A DNA stretch of 64,000 nucleotides from an uncultured Eubacteriales bacterium (GCA_900542005.1 UQLW01000014.1:1-64000); one strand, 5' to 3'. Positions 8,550 through 17,997 are shown, counted from the stretch's first letter. Notes: generated by a model from the sequence alone, not told the origin. Made by a program: numbers and translations.

Positions 8550-8590
8550 CCAGGCTTCCCCCTTTTTTCCGCGGCGCAGGCGGCCGTTTT

Positions 8591-9349
8591 CTACAGCCGC
8601 TGAATGTGGAAGCCTCCGTCGGCGTCGATAATCTGCCCCGCGCAAAAATCAAACTTCCCCGATGCCAGCGCCGCCACCACGTTACCCATGTCCTCGGGCT
8701 GGCCCCACCGGCGCACGGGCGTGATCCCTTGGGCGATAAGCTCGTCATATTTGCCGGTCACGCCGCGGGTCATATCGGTAGCAATGATCCCCGGCCTCAC
8801 CTCGAATACGGCGATGCCCTCCTCGGAGAGCCGCGCGGCAAACAGCGTGCTGGCCATGGAGAGCCCCGCCTTTGAGATGCAGTATTCTCCCCGGTTCACC
8901 GAAGCCGTATAGGCGGACATGGAGGTCATGGTGATGATCCGGGGCCTATAATCCCCGCCCCGCCGTGCTTTCTCCTCCAGCATGTGGCGCGCCACCCGCT
9001 GGGTAAAGAACAGGGGGCCCCGCAGGTTGACCGCCATCACTTCATCGAAGGATTCCGCCGTCATCTCCATCAGGTCAGCGCGCACTTTAGGCGCGATCCC
9101 CGCATTGTTGACCAATAGGTCAATGGGGCCGCAGGCCGCCAGGATGCGGTCAAGCGCCGCCTGATGGCTGTCCAGATCGGCAATATCCATGGCTTCATAG
9201 ACAGCGCCGTCCATAGCCTCCACAGTATCGCGCACCTTATCATAGGGGGAGCGTCCAATCAATGCCAGGCGGTAGCCCTCGGCCCTGAGCGCTTTGGCGA
9301 TACCCAGACCAATGCCCCGGGCGCCGCCGGTTACAATGGCAGTTTTCAC
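8591..9349 (-). CDS. SDR-family 3-oxoacyl-ACP-reductase-like dehydrogenase
   Basis: A 252-aa classical short-chain dehydrogenase. It has the TGGARGIGLGIA cofactor loop (residues 7-18), NNAGIA, and the catalytic pair Y156xxxK160 with an upstream Ser. The C-terminus has the VRPGIIATDMT loop. The substrate cannot be told from sequence. The gene begins 1 nt after the stop of the flavin reductase at 9351, so the two are co-transcribed and may act on the same enone or ketone compound. Confidence 0.88.
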   Translation of the reverse strand: MKTAIVTGGARGIGLGIAKALRAEGYRLALIGRSPYDKVRDTVEAMDGAVYEAMDIADLDSHQAALDRILAACGPIDLLVNNAGIAPKVRADLMEMTAESFDEVMAVNLRGPLFFTQRVARHMLEEKARRGGDYRPRIITMTSMSAYTASVNRGEYCISKAGLSMASTLFAARLSEEGIAVFEVRPGIIATDMTRGVTGKYDELIAQGITPVRRWGQPEDMGNVVAALASGKFDFCAGQIIDADGGFHIQRL

Positions 9350-9350
9350 C

Positions 9351-10676
9351 CTACCCCTCCTTCTTCTGGCACAGCGCGCGGTACTGCGGCAGGTAGTATT
9401 CCTTATCCCTCACCGGACAGCCGGTGCTGCCGCCGGCCCGCATCATCGCAGTGCACAGGCCGCATCCCACACAGCATTTTTCCCCTTCAATCGCGCCCTT
9501 ATCCCTCAGATCAAGGGGGAAATCCGGATAGGCGAAGTTCATCCGGCCGAAGCCGGCAAAGTCGGCCCAGCCATCCCGCACCAGGGCCGCCGCCAGGTTG
9601 GGACCATACTGCCGCAGCCAGCTCAAGCCCGTCGCCACGGCTGATACCTCGGAATTGGCGGCCCTGGCGCCGGAAACCAGCCGCCGCACGCCGGCCAGCG
9701 GATGCTCCGGATGCGCTGCGCCGCGGTTGGCCGGCCGGTTGACATAGGGGTTATAGTAGGGGCTGCCCATAGTGACGTTCACCAGGCAAAGCCCTTCCTT
9801 GACCAAATCCCGCGTCAGGCGCAGGGGCTCGTCCAGCATGACCTGGTGGAAATCGTCCGGGCTGCACCCCCAGCCGGGCAGCTCAATGCCGTCGTAGTAG
9901 TTGAGGCGGCTGGCCATAATGAAGCCCGGCGACACCGCCGCAGCCGCGGCCGCGAAGCTTTCGCGGATCAGCCTTGTGCGCCCCTCATAGTCGCCGCCAT
10001 AGCGTCCGGGGCGGTCGAACCCTGAAAGCAGGCAGGAGGCCAGATACCGGTGGCAGGCCTTGACGTCCACGCCGTCAAAACCCGCCCGCTCCGCCAGGCG
10101 GGCCGACCGGGCAAAGGCCGGGATCAGGCTGTCCAGGTATTCATCTGTGACCAGCGGCTGGTCATAGCTGACATGCCAGGCATCGTCCAGCGGCTTGCTG
10201 TGGGTGCCCAAAAGCGGCCTCAGGGGGCCGGGCTCCGGCCGGGAGAAGCGGCCGGAATGGGTCAGCTGCAGCAGGATTACCGGTTCTCCGCCCCAGCTTT
10301 TTCTTGCCTCCTCCCGCATCATTTCCACCAGGCGCTGGTAGTCGGGCAGGTTTTCCTCCGTCAGCATCAGCTGACGGGGGTTTGCCCGCCCCTCGGGCAC
10401 AACGGCGCAGGCCTCGCCCCAGATGACCCCGGCGCCGCCCCGGGCAAAGCGGCGGTAGCGCCGCAGCGTAGCCTCTCCGGGCCGCCCGTCCCGCTCCCCG
10501 TCGCAGCCCTCCATCGGCTGGAACAGGATCCGGTTGGGCGCAGTGTGCCCGGCCAGTTTCTTCTTTTCCCACAGGGGGGCCATATCCTCGGAAAAGGGCA
10601 GGCCGCACGCCTCCAGCTCCCGCTTCGCCTCATCGGCCGAATGATAGGAAAAGGGTTCAAAGCGCTCTAAATTCAT
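9351..10676 (-). CDS. Old Yellow Enzyme-type NADH:flavin oxidoreductase with C-terminal Cys cluster
   Basis: A 441-aa TIM-barrel FMN enzyme. It has the N-terminal NRILFQPMEG segment and a central VDVKACHRYLASCLLSGFD segment in place of the family's HGAHGYL active-site stretch. The C-terminus carries CCVGCGLC plus C420, resembling the [4Fe-4S] site of 2,4-dienoyl-CoA reductases. It lacks the additional FAD/NADH-binding half of those enzymes (about 640 aa), so electrons must come from a separate donor. It is probably an anaerobic enoate or enone reductase. An SDR gene follows in the same transcript. The substrate is unknown. Confidence 0.85.
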   Translation of the reverse strand: MNLERFEPFSYHSADEAKRELEACGLPFSEDMAPLWEKKKLAGHTAPNRILFQPMEGCDGERDGRPGEATLRRYRRFARGGAGVIWGEACAVVPEGRANPRQLMLTEENLPDYQRLVEMMREEARKSWGGEPVILLQLTHSGRFSRPEPGPLRPLLGTHSKPLDDAWHVSYDQPLVTDEYLDSLIPAFARSARLAERAGFDGVDVKACHRYLASCLLSGFDRPGRYGGDYEGRTRLIRESFAAAAAAVSPGFIMASRLNYYDGIELPGWGCSPDDFHQVMLDEPLRLTRDLVKEGLCLVNVTMGSPYYNPYVNRPANRGAAHPEHPLAGVRRLVSGARAANSEVSAVATGLSWLRQYGPNLAAALVRDGWADFAGFGRMNFAYPDFPLDLRDKGAIEGEKCCVGCGLCTAMMRAGGSTGCPVRDKEYYLPQYRALCQKKEG

Positions 10677-10728
10677 GATGCTCCTCCTTTGCTGGCAAGG
10701 ATTGTTATCTTTACGACAAGTTAACCTT

Positions 10729-10757
10729 ATTGTACCGTTTTTTTGCGCCCTTCACAA
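10729..10757 (-). promoter_or_regulatory. Predicted promoter of the flavin reductase/SDR operon
   Basis: A -35 TTGTGA (10752-10757) and a -10 TACAAT (10729-10734) are separated by 17 bp. They lie about 50 bp upstream of the reductase ATG and just downstream of the GH9 terminator. Confidence 0.6.
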
Positions 10758-10780
10758 GCCCCTGCGCCATTTCGCCATGC

Positions 10781-10812
10781 AAAAAGCGCGCGGGCTCTTG
10801 CTCCCCGCGCGC
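10781..10812 (-). terminator. Intrinsic terminator of the GH9 gene
   Basis: A 9-bp GC stem (10786-10794 with 10804-10812) has a 9-nt loop. It is followed by TTTTT on the minus strand (10781-10785) and lies 26 nt after the GH9 stop. Confidence 0.85.
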
Positions 10813-10837
10813 CAGGCGTTCCTCTTTTTCCCTGCGG

Positions 10838-13642
10838 CTACAGCAGCCACTCCAGCCGCACAGCCTCGCCGTCCATCGCGGCAACCACGATAACCGCCGC
10901 CTGCTGCGGATCCTGGATGACGCCGGTCAGCTCGTCCTGCTCCGATAAAACCAGGCTCTCCGGCAGCCCCGATACATTATAGGCGCGGATACGGGCCCTT
11001 TCGCCCACGCCGCAGCCGGTCTTCAGGCAAACGCGCACCCGGTTTTCCCGGCGCTCGGCCTGTCCTTTCAGCGATACAAAGGGAAGGTCAAGCCGGTAGG
11101 TCCGTCCGCACACAATGCAGATCTGGGCCCGGCTGCCGCCCTGTGCCGCTGTGTATTCTCCGGCGGGCAGCTCCACCTCGTAGGTGCCAAAGGCGGGATC
11201 CACCGCAGCCTCATACACGCGACCTGTGTCCAGCCGCGTGAAGGCCACCGCTCCCCCGTCCGGCCGTACCTGCCCCCGTACCCGGGCCGGCAGCAGGTCA
11301 TAGCGCATATTCCACACCCACTTGATGGCCGGGGTAATCCATACCTCCTTATAGGTTGCCGTGGCCACCTGCGGCCAGTAGGGCCTGTCGGCCTCAAAGA
11401 GGCTCTCGATACCTACGCAGAGCTGCCCCACCGTCTGGCCCGGCTGCACGGCATATTGCTGGGTGTATTCATACCCCTCCCCATAGAGCACCGATTGGGC
11501 AAAGGGATTCTTGCCCACGATCCATTCATACTGCTGCTGATGCAGCCGGTACAGGGCCTGGTTGCTGCGCAGGGACGCCCCTGCGGCTACCGACAGCGCC
11601 GTGGACAGCTGCACGTTGAAATTCCCGCGGAAGCTGAACCACACCGGGAAGCAGCGCAGATAATAGCCCTTGCCCAGCGGAATCCCTTCCTCCACCTGCT
11701 TGCGGTATTGGGCCTGTTCATCGCCTCTGCCCTGGATGATGGAGGGCAGCACCGCCGCTCCGAAGGTCTCGCATTCGCCTGCATGGTAAATGCTCTCCGG
11801 CAGCATGCCATAGGGCGCGGTATATTGGGCCGCCTTGAGCTGATATTCGCCCAGAAGCGCCAGCGAGGCATACCAGAGCATGGCGTCCTCATGCTCCGGC
11901 AGCAGCCGGCAGAGCGACTCCAGCCCCAGCGCCGTATAGTGGTCAAAGGAAAAGTGGTTGTGGTGAAGAATCAGCGTATGGCTTTCATCACGGTAGAAGA
12001 AGCCGCGCATGGGGATATCCCAGTCCGTATACACCCGCTGCTGGCAGGCGATCAGCCGCCGGGCATAGGCCGCGGCCTTTTGGCCGTAGGCTTCACCGGC
12101 GCCGGCGCGGCAGAGCTCGGCAGCCGCCGCTGTAGCCGCCCCGGCCAGGTGGACCGTAAAGCTGAACAGCCGGCCCTCCGGCGGGTTCTCCCAGGCCTCC
12201 TCGGCAAAGGCAAAGTCCTCCATGGCAGTCTTCAGAGCGTAATCGGCCAGCACCGGGTCTGTATCTCGCACCATGCGGGCGCCGATAGCCTCGGCATGGG
12301 CGCTCAGGAAGTTGGGCAGCGGCTGCCGCGTCGGCTTGGAAAGGATGTCGTCGCGGGTGCCGATAATCCCGTCCGTCCAGATGGAGGTGGAGGAATAGCT
12401 GGACCGGTATCCGTCGCCGAAGCGCACCTTCAGCACATAATCCAGGCCCCAGCGCGCCTCCTCCATGACCCGCTCATACAGCCGCTCGTTCCGCCCCTTC
12501 AGGGCTTCGGCCAGCAGGAACAGCCCAGCGGTGCCCTCGGCCGTATTCTCCATGCCCTGGGCCAGGTCGGCGGCGTCATGCCAGCCGCCGTTGGCCACGA
12601 TGGCCTGATCCCCATGGCGCAGCAGAAGATCCCGGTGGCAGGCCCGATGCTTGCCCGGCACCTCATAGCCGCATCGCTGGGAGAGGAAGAAGTTCAGCAC
12701 CTTCCAGACCGAGCTCTCCCATACGCCGTCGTCAATATCAAAGGCCCGGGACAGCACCTCCCCGGCGGCGAGCATGTACCGGCCCGGCTCCATCACCGGC
12801 GTAAAATCCATCACCTGCAGGCTGCCGGTATGGCCTTCCACCCGCTCGACCGGCCCGGTAAATACCACCCGGCCCGTCTGCATTTCCACCAGCCTGAACT
12901 GCTCCGCCGCAAGGCCGCTGGCCACAGCCAGCTTCCGGCTGCCCGGCTGGTAGCCGCTGCCGGAAAAGGCGATCCGGTCCTCGCCAGGGATCCACCCTTC
13001 ATATACGTCGGCCTTCACCTTTTGCAGCTCCAGGCGGTCGATATACCACACGCCATGATCGGCGCTGTCATTTTCATGGCCGCACATGTCGTATTCAAAG
13101 CTGACGCCGGTCACGCAGTCCCGATGCAAATAGGGGAATTCCAGCACCACATGATTCCATTCATCCGGCTTCAGCGATACGTTGTGGTGTCCCTCCCGGA
13201 AGAAAATATCCGGCACCTTATGCTCGCCGTCGTTATGAAGCTGGATGCGGAAGGAAAGCGACTTCATGCCCGGCACATGGGGGTAGACCCAAACCGAAAG
13301 GCGGTTGAAGGCCCGCCAATCCTCCCGGTCAAAAACCCGCATCACACCGGGCTCGGCATAGATACGGCCCCGGCCCGCCTCGCTGCGCCAGTCATCCAGG
13401 TTACAGGGCGCCTCCATGCGGAGGCTATAGCTGCCCGAGACGCATCGCTCTGTGCTCAGCCCCATCGTTACATAATCGGTTACCGGCCGCCAGGCCGATA
13501 GATCCTCCATGTCATCCAACAGCCGGCTTTCGATTACCGGCTTTTCCAGCAGCCGGCGCTCCACCGTCTCGCGTTCGTCAATGGGCATCGGAATATGGGC
13601 GTCGCGGCTGGCCTTCAGGTATTGGTCGAGTTGCTCCTTCAT
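10838..13642 (-). CDS. Glycoside hydrolase family 9 enzyme, no signal peptide
   Basis: A 934-aa multidomain enzyme. Residues about 40-210 look like a jelly-roll carbohydrate-binding module. Residues about 217-302 resemble the Ig-like domain that precedes the catalytic barrel in many GH9 enzymes. The catalytic domain runs from about 310 to 800. It has the GGWHDAAD motif (352-359) with the paired Asp residues D356 and D359. It also has the late NPFAQSVLYGEGY and KEVWITPAIKWVW segments. A beta-rich tail follows. There is no N-terminal signal or membrane segment, so it probably acts in the cytoplasm on imported oligosaccharides, a beta-glucan or amino-sugar oligomer. Specificity is unknown. AAGGAGG supports the start. 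Confidence 0.85.
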   Translation of the reverse strand: MKEQLDQYLKASRDAHIPMPIDERETVERRLLEKPVIESRLLDDMEDLSAWRPVTDYVTMGLSTERCVSGSYSLRMEAPCNLDDWRSEAGRGRIYAEPGVMRVFDREDWRAFNRLSVWVYPHVPGMKSLSFRIQLHNDGEHKVPDIFFREGHHNVSLKPDEWNHVVLEFPYLHRDCVTGVSFEYDMCGHENDSADHGVWYIDRLELQKVKADVYEGWIPGEDRIAFSGSGYQPGSRKLAVASGLAAEQFRLVEMQTGRVVFTGPVERVEGHTGSLQVMDFTPVMEPGRYMLAAGEVLSRAFDIDDGVWESSVWKVLNFFLSQRCGYEVPGKHRACHRDLLLRHGDQAIVANGGWHDAADLAQGMENTAEGTAGLFLLAEALKGRNERLYERVMEEARWGLDYVLKVRFGDGYRSSYSSTSIWTDGIIGTRDDILSKPTRQPLPNFLSAHAEAIGARMVRDTDPVLADYALKTAMEDFAFAEEAWENPPEGRLFSFTVHLAGAATAAAAELCRAGAGEAYGQKAAAYARRLIACQQRVYTDWDIPMRGFFYRDESHTLILHHNHFSFDHYTALGLESLCRLLPEHEDAMLWYASLALLGEYQLKAAQYTAPYGMLPESIYHAGECETFGAAVLPSIIQGRGDEQAQYRKQVEEGIPLGKGYYLRCFPVWFSFRGNFNVQLSTALSVAAGASLRSNQALYRLHQQQYEWIVGKNPFAQSVLYGEGYEYTQQYAVQPGQTVGQLCVGIESLFEADRPYWPQVATATYKEVWITPAIKWVWNMRYDLLPARVRGQVRPDGGAVAFTRLDTGRVYEAAVDPAFGTYEVELPAGEYTAAQGGSRAQICIVCGRTYRLDLPFVSLKGQAERRENRVRVCLKTGCGVGERARIRAYNVSGLPESLVLSEQDELTGVIQDPQQAAVIVVAAMDGEAVRLEWLL

Positions 13643-13735
13643 GGGCGCCTCCTTTTTTTCTTTCAGTATCCCATCTTCCCCCGCCGGCCGCCATGGGCAA
13701 ATATGCTACTCTTGGACGATCCCAAGATAGTTTAA

Positions 13736-13762
13736 GAAAAACCCCCTGCCATAGGCAGGGGG
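13736..13762 (-). terminator. Intrinsic terminator of the ABC exporter operon
   Basis: A 9-bp stem CCCCCTGCC/GGCAGGGGG (13742-13750 with 13754-13762) has a 3-nt loop. It is followed by TTTTTCTT on the minus strand, 18 nt after the ABC stop codon. Confidence 0.88.
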
Positions 13763-13779
13763 ATCCCATACGCGCAGCC

Positions 13780-15681
13780 CTATTGAAGCTCAAAGGCGCC
13801 GGTATACAGGCGGTAATAGGTTCCCTTATCCTCGATCAGCTTCTGATGGCTGCCTCTTTCGATAATGCGTCCATGATCCAGCACCATGATGGCGTCGGCG
13901 TTGCGGACCGTGGACAGCCGGTGGGCGATGACGAACACCGTGCGCCCCTTCATCAGGTTATCCATCCCCTTTTGCACAATGGCTTCCGTACGGGTATCGA
14001 TGCTGGAGGTCGCCTCATCCAGGATCATGACCGGCGGATCCGCGATGGCCGCCCGGGCAATGGCCAAAAGCTGCCGTTGGCCCTGGGAAAGGCTGGCTCC
14101 ATCGCCAGTCAGGGGCGTATCATAGCCCTGCGGCAGGCGGGTGATAAAATCGTGGGCGTGCACCAGCCGCGCCGCCGCCTCCACCTCTTCATCGGTGGCG
14201 TCCAGCCGTCCATAGCGGATATTCTCCCGTACGGTACCGGTGAAAAGGTGGGTGTCCTGCAGCACGATGCCCAGGGAACGGCGCAGGTCGTCCTTCTTTA
14301 TCTTGTTGATGTTGATCCCGTCATAGCGGATTTTGCCGTCGGCCAGGTCATAGAAACGGTTGATCAGGTTCGTGATGGTGGTTTTCCCTGCGCCCGTGGC
14401 CCCGACAAAGGCCACCTTCTGGCCGGGCTCAGCATACAGCGTCACGTTATGCAGCACGGTTTTATCGGGCTCATAGCCGAAATCCACATCCAGGAAGCGC
14501 ACGTCGCCGGTAAGGGGCGTATAGGTGACGGTACCGTCGCCGTGGGGATGCTTCCAGGCCCACAGGCCGGTGCGCGTCTGGCTTTCCTCCAGCTTACCGC
14601 CCTGCCGCCGGGCGTTGACCAGCGTCACATAGCCCTCGTCGGTTTCCGGCACCTCGTCCATCAGCTGAAAAATCCGCTGCGCGCCCGCCAGGGCCATGAC
14701 GATGGAATTGAGCTGCTGGGACAGCTGGCTGATCGGCATGGTAAAGCTGCGCGAAAGCTGCAGGAAGCTGGCGATGGCGCCCAGGGTCAGCCCGCCTACC
14801 CCTCCGATGGCCATGGCGCCCCCGGCGATGGCGATGAGCACATACTGCAGGTTGCCCAGATTGCCCATGACCGGCATCAGGATGTTGGCAAAGGTATTGG
14901 CCTGGGTCGCGTCGTCGCAGAGCGCCTCGTTCAGACGGTTGAAATCCTGTGTCGCCCTTTCCTCGTGGCAGAATACCTTAATCACCTTTTGGCCGTTGAT
15001 CATCTCTTCAATATAGCCGTTCACCTTGCCCAGCGCCGCCTGCTGGCGGACGAAATAGCGTCCGCTCTGGCCGCCGATTTTTCCGGTTATCACCAGCATG
15101 AAGGCCACCAACACCAGCACCAGGAGCGTCAGCGGCAGGCTCGTCGCCACCATGGCGGCAAATACGGTGACGATCGTAATCACGGCGGAGAACATCTGGG
15201 GCACGCTTTGAGAAATCATCTGCCGCAGCGTATCGGTATCGTTGGTATAGCGGCTCATCACATCGCCGTGGGTATGGGTATCGAAATACCGGATGGGCAG
15301 GCTCTGCATATGGTCGAACATCTCGTCGCGGATCGATTTGAGCACGCCCTGGGAGATCACCGCCATCATGCGGTTATACAGATAGGTGGCCGCCACGCCG
15401 GCCAGGTAGATGCAGCCCATCACCATGACCGCCTGGAGCAGACCGGAAAAATCCGGATTCGCCTCCACCAGCAGGGGGGTGATATAGCCGTCGATCAGCA
15501 CCTGCAGAAAGAGGGAGCCCGCCACGCCGGCCGCGGCGCTGACGAGGATACACAGCAGCACCCCCATAAAGGGCCAACGGTAGTCCTGGATTACATAGCG
15601 CAGCAGCCGCTTTACCGCCGCGCCGCTGCCCTTGAGCCCCGAAAGGCCGCCGCGGGGCCCCGGCCCGTTTTTATGCATCAT
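13780..15681 (-). CDS. ABC exporter, fused permease/ATPase, second half-transporter
   Basis: A 633-aa type IV ABC half-transporter. About six membrane helices lie in residues 30-320. The nucleotide-binding domain has Walker A GATGAGKTT, a Q-loop, signature LSQGQ and Walker B VMILDEATSS. The signature reads SLSQGQ rather than canonical LSGGQ. An insert of about 40 residues separates the permease from the ATPase. It overlaps the preceding ABC gene by 11 nt. Together they should form a heterodimeric exporter, probably for drugs or peptides, under the MarR regulator at 17532. The substrate is not inferable. Confidence 0.92.
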   Translation of the reverse strand: MMHKNGPGPRGGLSGLKGSGAAVKRLLRYVIQDYRWPFMGVLLCILVSAAAGVAGSLFLQVLIDGYITPLLVEANPDFSGLLQAVMVMGCIYLAGVAATYLYNRMMAVISQGVLKSIRDEMFDHMQSLPIRYFDTHTHGDVMSRYTNDTDTLRQMISQSVPQMFSAVITIVTVFAAMVATSLPLTLLVLVLVAFMLVITGKIGGQSGRYFVRQQAALGKVNGYIEEMINGQKVIKVFCHEERATQDFNRLNEALCDDATQANTFANILMPVMGNLGNLQYVLIAIAGGAMAIGGVGGLTLGAIASFLQLSRSFTMPISQLSQQLNSIVMALAGAQRIFQLMDEVPETDEGYVTLVNARRQGGKLEESQTRTGLWAWKHPHGDGTVTYTPLTGDVRFLDVDFGYEPDKTVLHNVTLYAEPGQKVAFVGATGAGKTTITNLINRFYDLADGKIRYDGININKIKKDDLRRSLGIVLQDTHLFTGTVRENIRYGRLDATDEEVEAAARLVHAHDFITRLPQGYDTPLTGDGASLSQGQRQLLAIARAAIADPPVMILDEATSSIDTRTEAIVQKGMDNLMKGRTVFVIAHRLSTVRNADAIMVLDHGRIIERGSHQKLIEDKGTYYRLYTGAFELQ

Positions 15682-17407
15682 CTTCCTCGCCTCCTTTTAT
15701 CTGGGAGGTATACACCTCCCGATATACTTCGCTGCGCTCCATCAGTTCCTCATGGTTACCCATCTCAAGGATACGGCCCCCGTCCATCACGAGGATCAGG
15801 TCAGCGTCCTGGATGGAGCTGATCCGTTGGGCGATGATCAGCTTGGTGGTATCCGGCAGCTGCTCCCGGAAGGCCTGCCGGATTTTGGCGTCTGTGGCCG
15901 TATCCACGGCGCTGGTGGAATCGTCCAGGATCAGGATCTTGGGCCGCTTGAGCAGCGCTCTTGCGATGCACAGCCGCTGTTTCTGCCCGCCCGACACGTT
16001 GGCGCCGCCCTGCTCGATATAGGTATCATAGCCGTCGGGGAAGCCCTGGATGAATTCGTCGGCCTGGGCCACCCGGCAGGCCTCGACCAGCTCCTCGTCG
16101 GTAGCGTCCTCCCTGCCCCAGCGCAGGTTCTCCTTAATGGTCCCCGAAAAGAGCTCATTTTTCTGAAGCACCATGGAAACTGCATTCCGCAGGGTGTGAA
16201 GATCGTACCGCCGCACGTCCTCCCCGCCGACGGACACGCTGCCGCTGGTTGCGTCATACAGCCTGGGGATGAGCTGAACCAGCGTCGTTTTCGCGCTGCC
16301 CGTGCCGCCAATCACACCCACTGTAGACCCTGACGGTATGGTCAGATTGATATGCTCCAGGCAGAGCTGGCCGCTCTTGCCCTGGTAGCCAAAGGACACG
16401 TCCCGAAAGGAGATGGAACCGTCCTTCACCGGGCCAACAGGCTGATCGCTGTCCTTCAGGTCGCTCTTTTCATCCAGGATCTCCACAATCCGCTCGGCTG
16501 AAGCCCGTGAGATCGTAATCATGACAAAAACCATGGAGAGCATCATCAGGCTGGATAGGATCTGCGAGGCGTAGGAAATCAGGCTCATAAGCTCGCCGGT
16601 CGTCATAGCCGAGCCTACAATCAGCCGCGCGCCGAACCAGGAGATGAGCAGCATACAGGCATACATGGAAAACTGCATCAGCGGGCTGTTCAGCGCCAGA
16701 AGCTTCTCCGCCCGGGAGAAATCCCTGTAGATGCTTTCCGAAACGCCGCCGAATTTGGCCCTTTCGTGATCCTCCCGCACATAGCTTTTCACCACGCGGA
16801 TTCCCCGCAGGTTCTCCTGCACCACCGTGTTGAGCCGGTCATAGGTTTTGAATACGCGCTCAAAGATCGGATGGGCGCGGGAGGATACCAGGTAAAGCCC
16901 GAGTCCCAGCACCGGAATGGCCGCCAGAAAGATCAGCGACAGGCTGGGATTCACGGAAAAGGCCATGCCCAGCGAGAAAACCAGCATGATCGGCGCGCGC
17001 ACCGCCACCCGGATGATCATCTGGAAAGCGTTCTGCACATTGGTGACATCGGTGGTCAGCCGCGTCACAATGCTGCTGGTGGAGAAACGGTCGATATTGG
17101 AAAAAGAAAAATCCTGCACGCGTTCATACATATCCTTGCGCAGGTTTTTGGCAAAGCCCGCCGAGGCCGCCGCCGCATATTTGCCAGAAAGAGCGCCAAA
17201 GGCCAATGAGACCATCGTGGACAGCACAAGGGCCAGGCCAAGGCGCACAATCATGTCCATATTCCCCTGGTCGATGCCCAAATCGATGAGCCTTGCCATC
17301 AGAAGCGGTATGACAACCTCCATCACCACCTCCATGGTCACAAAGATGGGCGTAAGCACGGAAGCACGCTTGTATTCCCGTACGCAGCCCGCCAGTTTTC
17401 GTATCAT
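15671..17407 (-). CDS. ABC exporter, fused permease/ATPase, first half-transporter
   Basis: 578 aa, with the membrane domain in residues about 1-310 and the ATPase after it. Walker A is GGTGSAKTT, with a serine where most have G before the AK. The signature is VSGGQKQR and Walker B is ILILDDSTSA, with D replacing the catalytic Glu after Walker B. This half may carry the degenerate site of a heterodimeric exporter, and the partner at 13780 the intact Glu. The ATG at 17407 has GAGGAGG upstream. A MarR-type half-palindrome lies in the promoter region (17461-17478). Confidence 0.92.
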   Translation of the reverse strand: MIRKLAGCVREYKRASVLTPIFVTMEVVMEVVIPLLMARLIDLGIDQGNMDMIVRLGLALVLSTMVSLAFGALSGKYAAAASAGFAKNLRKDMYERVQDFSFSNIDRFSTSSIVTRLTTDVTNVQNAFQMIIRVAVRAPIMLVFSLGMAFSVNPSLSLIFLAAIPVLGLGLYLVSSRAHPIFERVFKTYDRLNTVVQENLRGIRVVKSYVREDHERAKFGGVSESIYRDFSRAEKLLALNSPLMQFSMYACMLLISWFGARLIVGSAMTTGELMSLISYASQILSSLMMLSMVFVMITISRASAERIVEILDEKSDLKDSDQPVGPVKDGSISFRDVSFGYQGKSGQLCLEHINLTIPSGSTVGVIGGTGSAKTTLVQLIPRLYDATSGSVSVGGEDVRRYDLHTLRNAVSMVLQKNELFSGTIKENLRWGREDATDEELVEACRVAQADEFIQGFPDGYDTYIEQGGANVSGGQKQRLCIARALLKRPKILILDDSTSAVDTATDAKIRQAFREQLPDTTKLIIAQRISSIQDADLILVMDGGRILEMGNHEELMERSEVYREVYTSQIKGGEEDDA

Positions 17408-17460
17408 CGCAACCTCCTCATCCGCAATAATTATTAGCCTACTTATTGTTACTATGCTAG

Positions 17461-17478
17461 CTGTAAGCATACTAACAT
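17461..17478. promoter_or_regulatory. Second MarR-type operator, in front of the ABC exporter genes
   Basis: These 18 bp match the perfect palindrome at 17998-18015 in 15 of 18 positions, with the half TATACTAACAT essentially intact (ATACTAACAT). They lie between the marR terminator and the first ABC gene. This suggests that the same repressor controls both transcripts. Confidence 0.65.
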
Positions 17479-17487
17479 CTTATTCAT

Positions 17488-17517
17488 AGAAAAAGCTGCC
17501 GCATGACAGCAGCTTTT
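17488..17517 (-). terminator. Terminator between marR and the ABC genes
   Basis: AAAAGCTGC (17491-17499) pairs with GCAGCTTTT (17509-17517), with a T-rich tail on the minus strand. It lies 15 nt after the marR stop. The downstream ABC genes therefore need their own promoter. Confidence 0.75.
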
Positions 17518-17531
17518 GCCTCCCACTCCGG

Positions 17532-17984
17532 TTAATCCAGCACATTATGCTTCATTTTGTCCATGATCCGGTGGAAATCATCCAGCTCCTGCTGGGTCAG
17601 CCCCTTGGCCAGAAGCGCCTCCATATTGCGTATGGCTTCCCGAATCCGCTCCCGCTGGTTCAGCGCCTTCTGCGTCAGCACAAGCTTTTTCAGCCGCGCG
17701 TCATAGCTGACCGGCTCCCGCTCCAGCAAGCCCCGCTTTTCCATCAGCTGGAGGATTCCCGTGGCCGTGGAGCGGCGTATGGAAAAGCGCGCCTCCACAT
17801 CCCGCTGGAACAGATCCCCCTGCGCCCGGCGGGCATACAGGTATTCGATAATCATTCCCTGCATCTTGGTGCAGGCGCTCTCCTGCCCTGCTCCTTCGGG
17901 GGGCGGGGCCACCTGATTCATTTTCCTGTCAATGAGGTTGGCCAGGGTCTTGATCTCCAGGCCAATCTCTCTTCTGCCTTCCAT
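17532..17984 (-). CDS. MarR-family transcriptional regulator
   Basis: A 150-aa winged-helix protein. The recognition region is FSIRRSTATGILQLMEKRGLLERE (read in two parts, FSIRRSTATGIL and QLMEKRGLLERE), followed by the wing YDARLKKLVLT. Long terminal helices would form the dimer. Its promoter contains a perfect 18-bp palindrome over the start site, so it is very likely an autorepressor. The near-copy before the exporter genes implies it senses an exporter substrate. It is transcribed in the same direction as the exporter but separated by a terminator. Confidence 0.93.
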   Translation of the reverse strand: MEGRREIGLEIKTLANLIDRKMNQVAPPPEGAGQESACTKMQGMIIEYLYARRAQGDLFQRDVEARFSIRRSTATGILQLMEKRGLLEREPVSYDARLKKLVLTQKALNQRERIREAIRNMEALLAKGLTQQELDDFHRIMDKMKHNVLD

Positions 17985-17997
17985 CCATATCCCTCTT

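Noticed and set aside
11456..13501. Plus-strand frame opposite the GH9 gene
   Set aside because: Antisense shadow; the GH9 reading has the domain order and motifs of a real enzyme.
13693..15822. Plus-strand frame opposite the ABC transporter gene
   Set aside because: Antisense shadow of an obvious ABC half-transporter.
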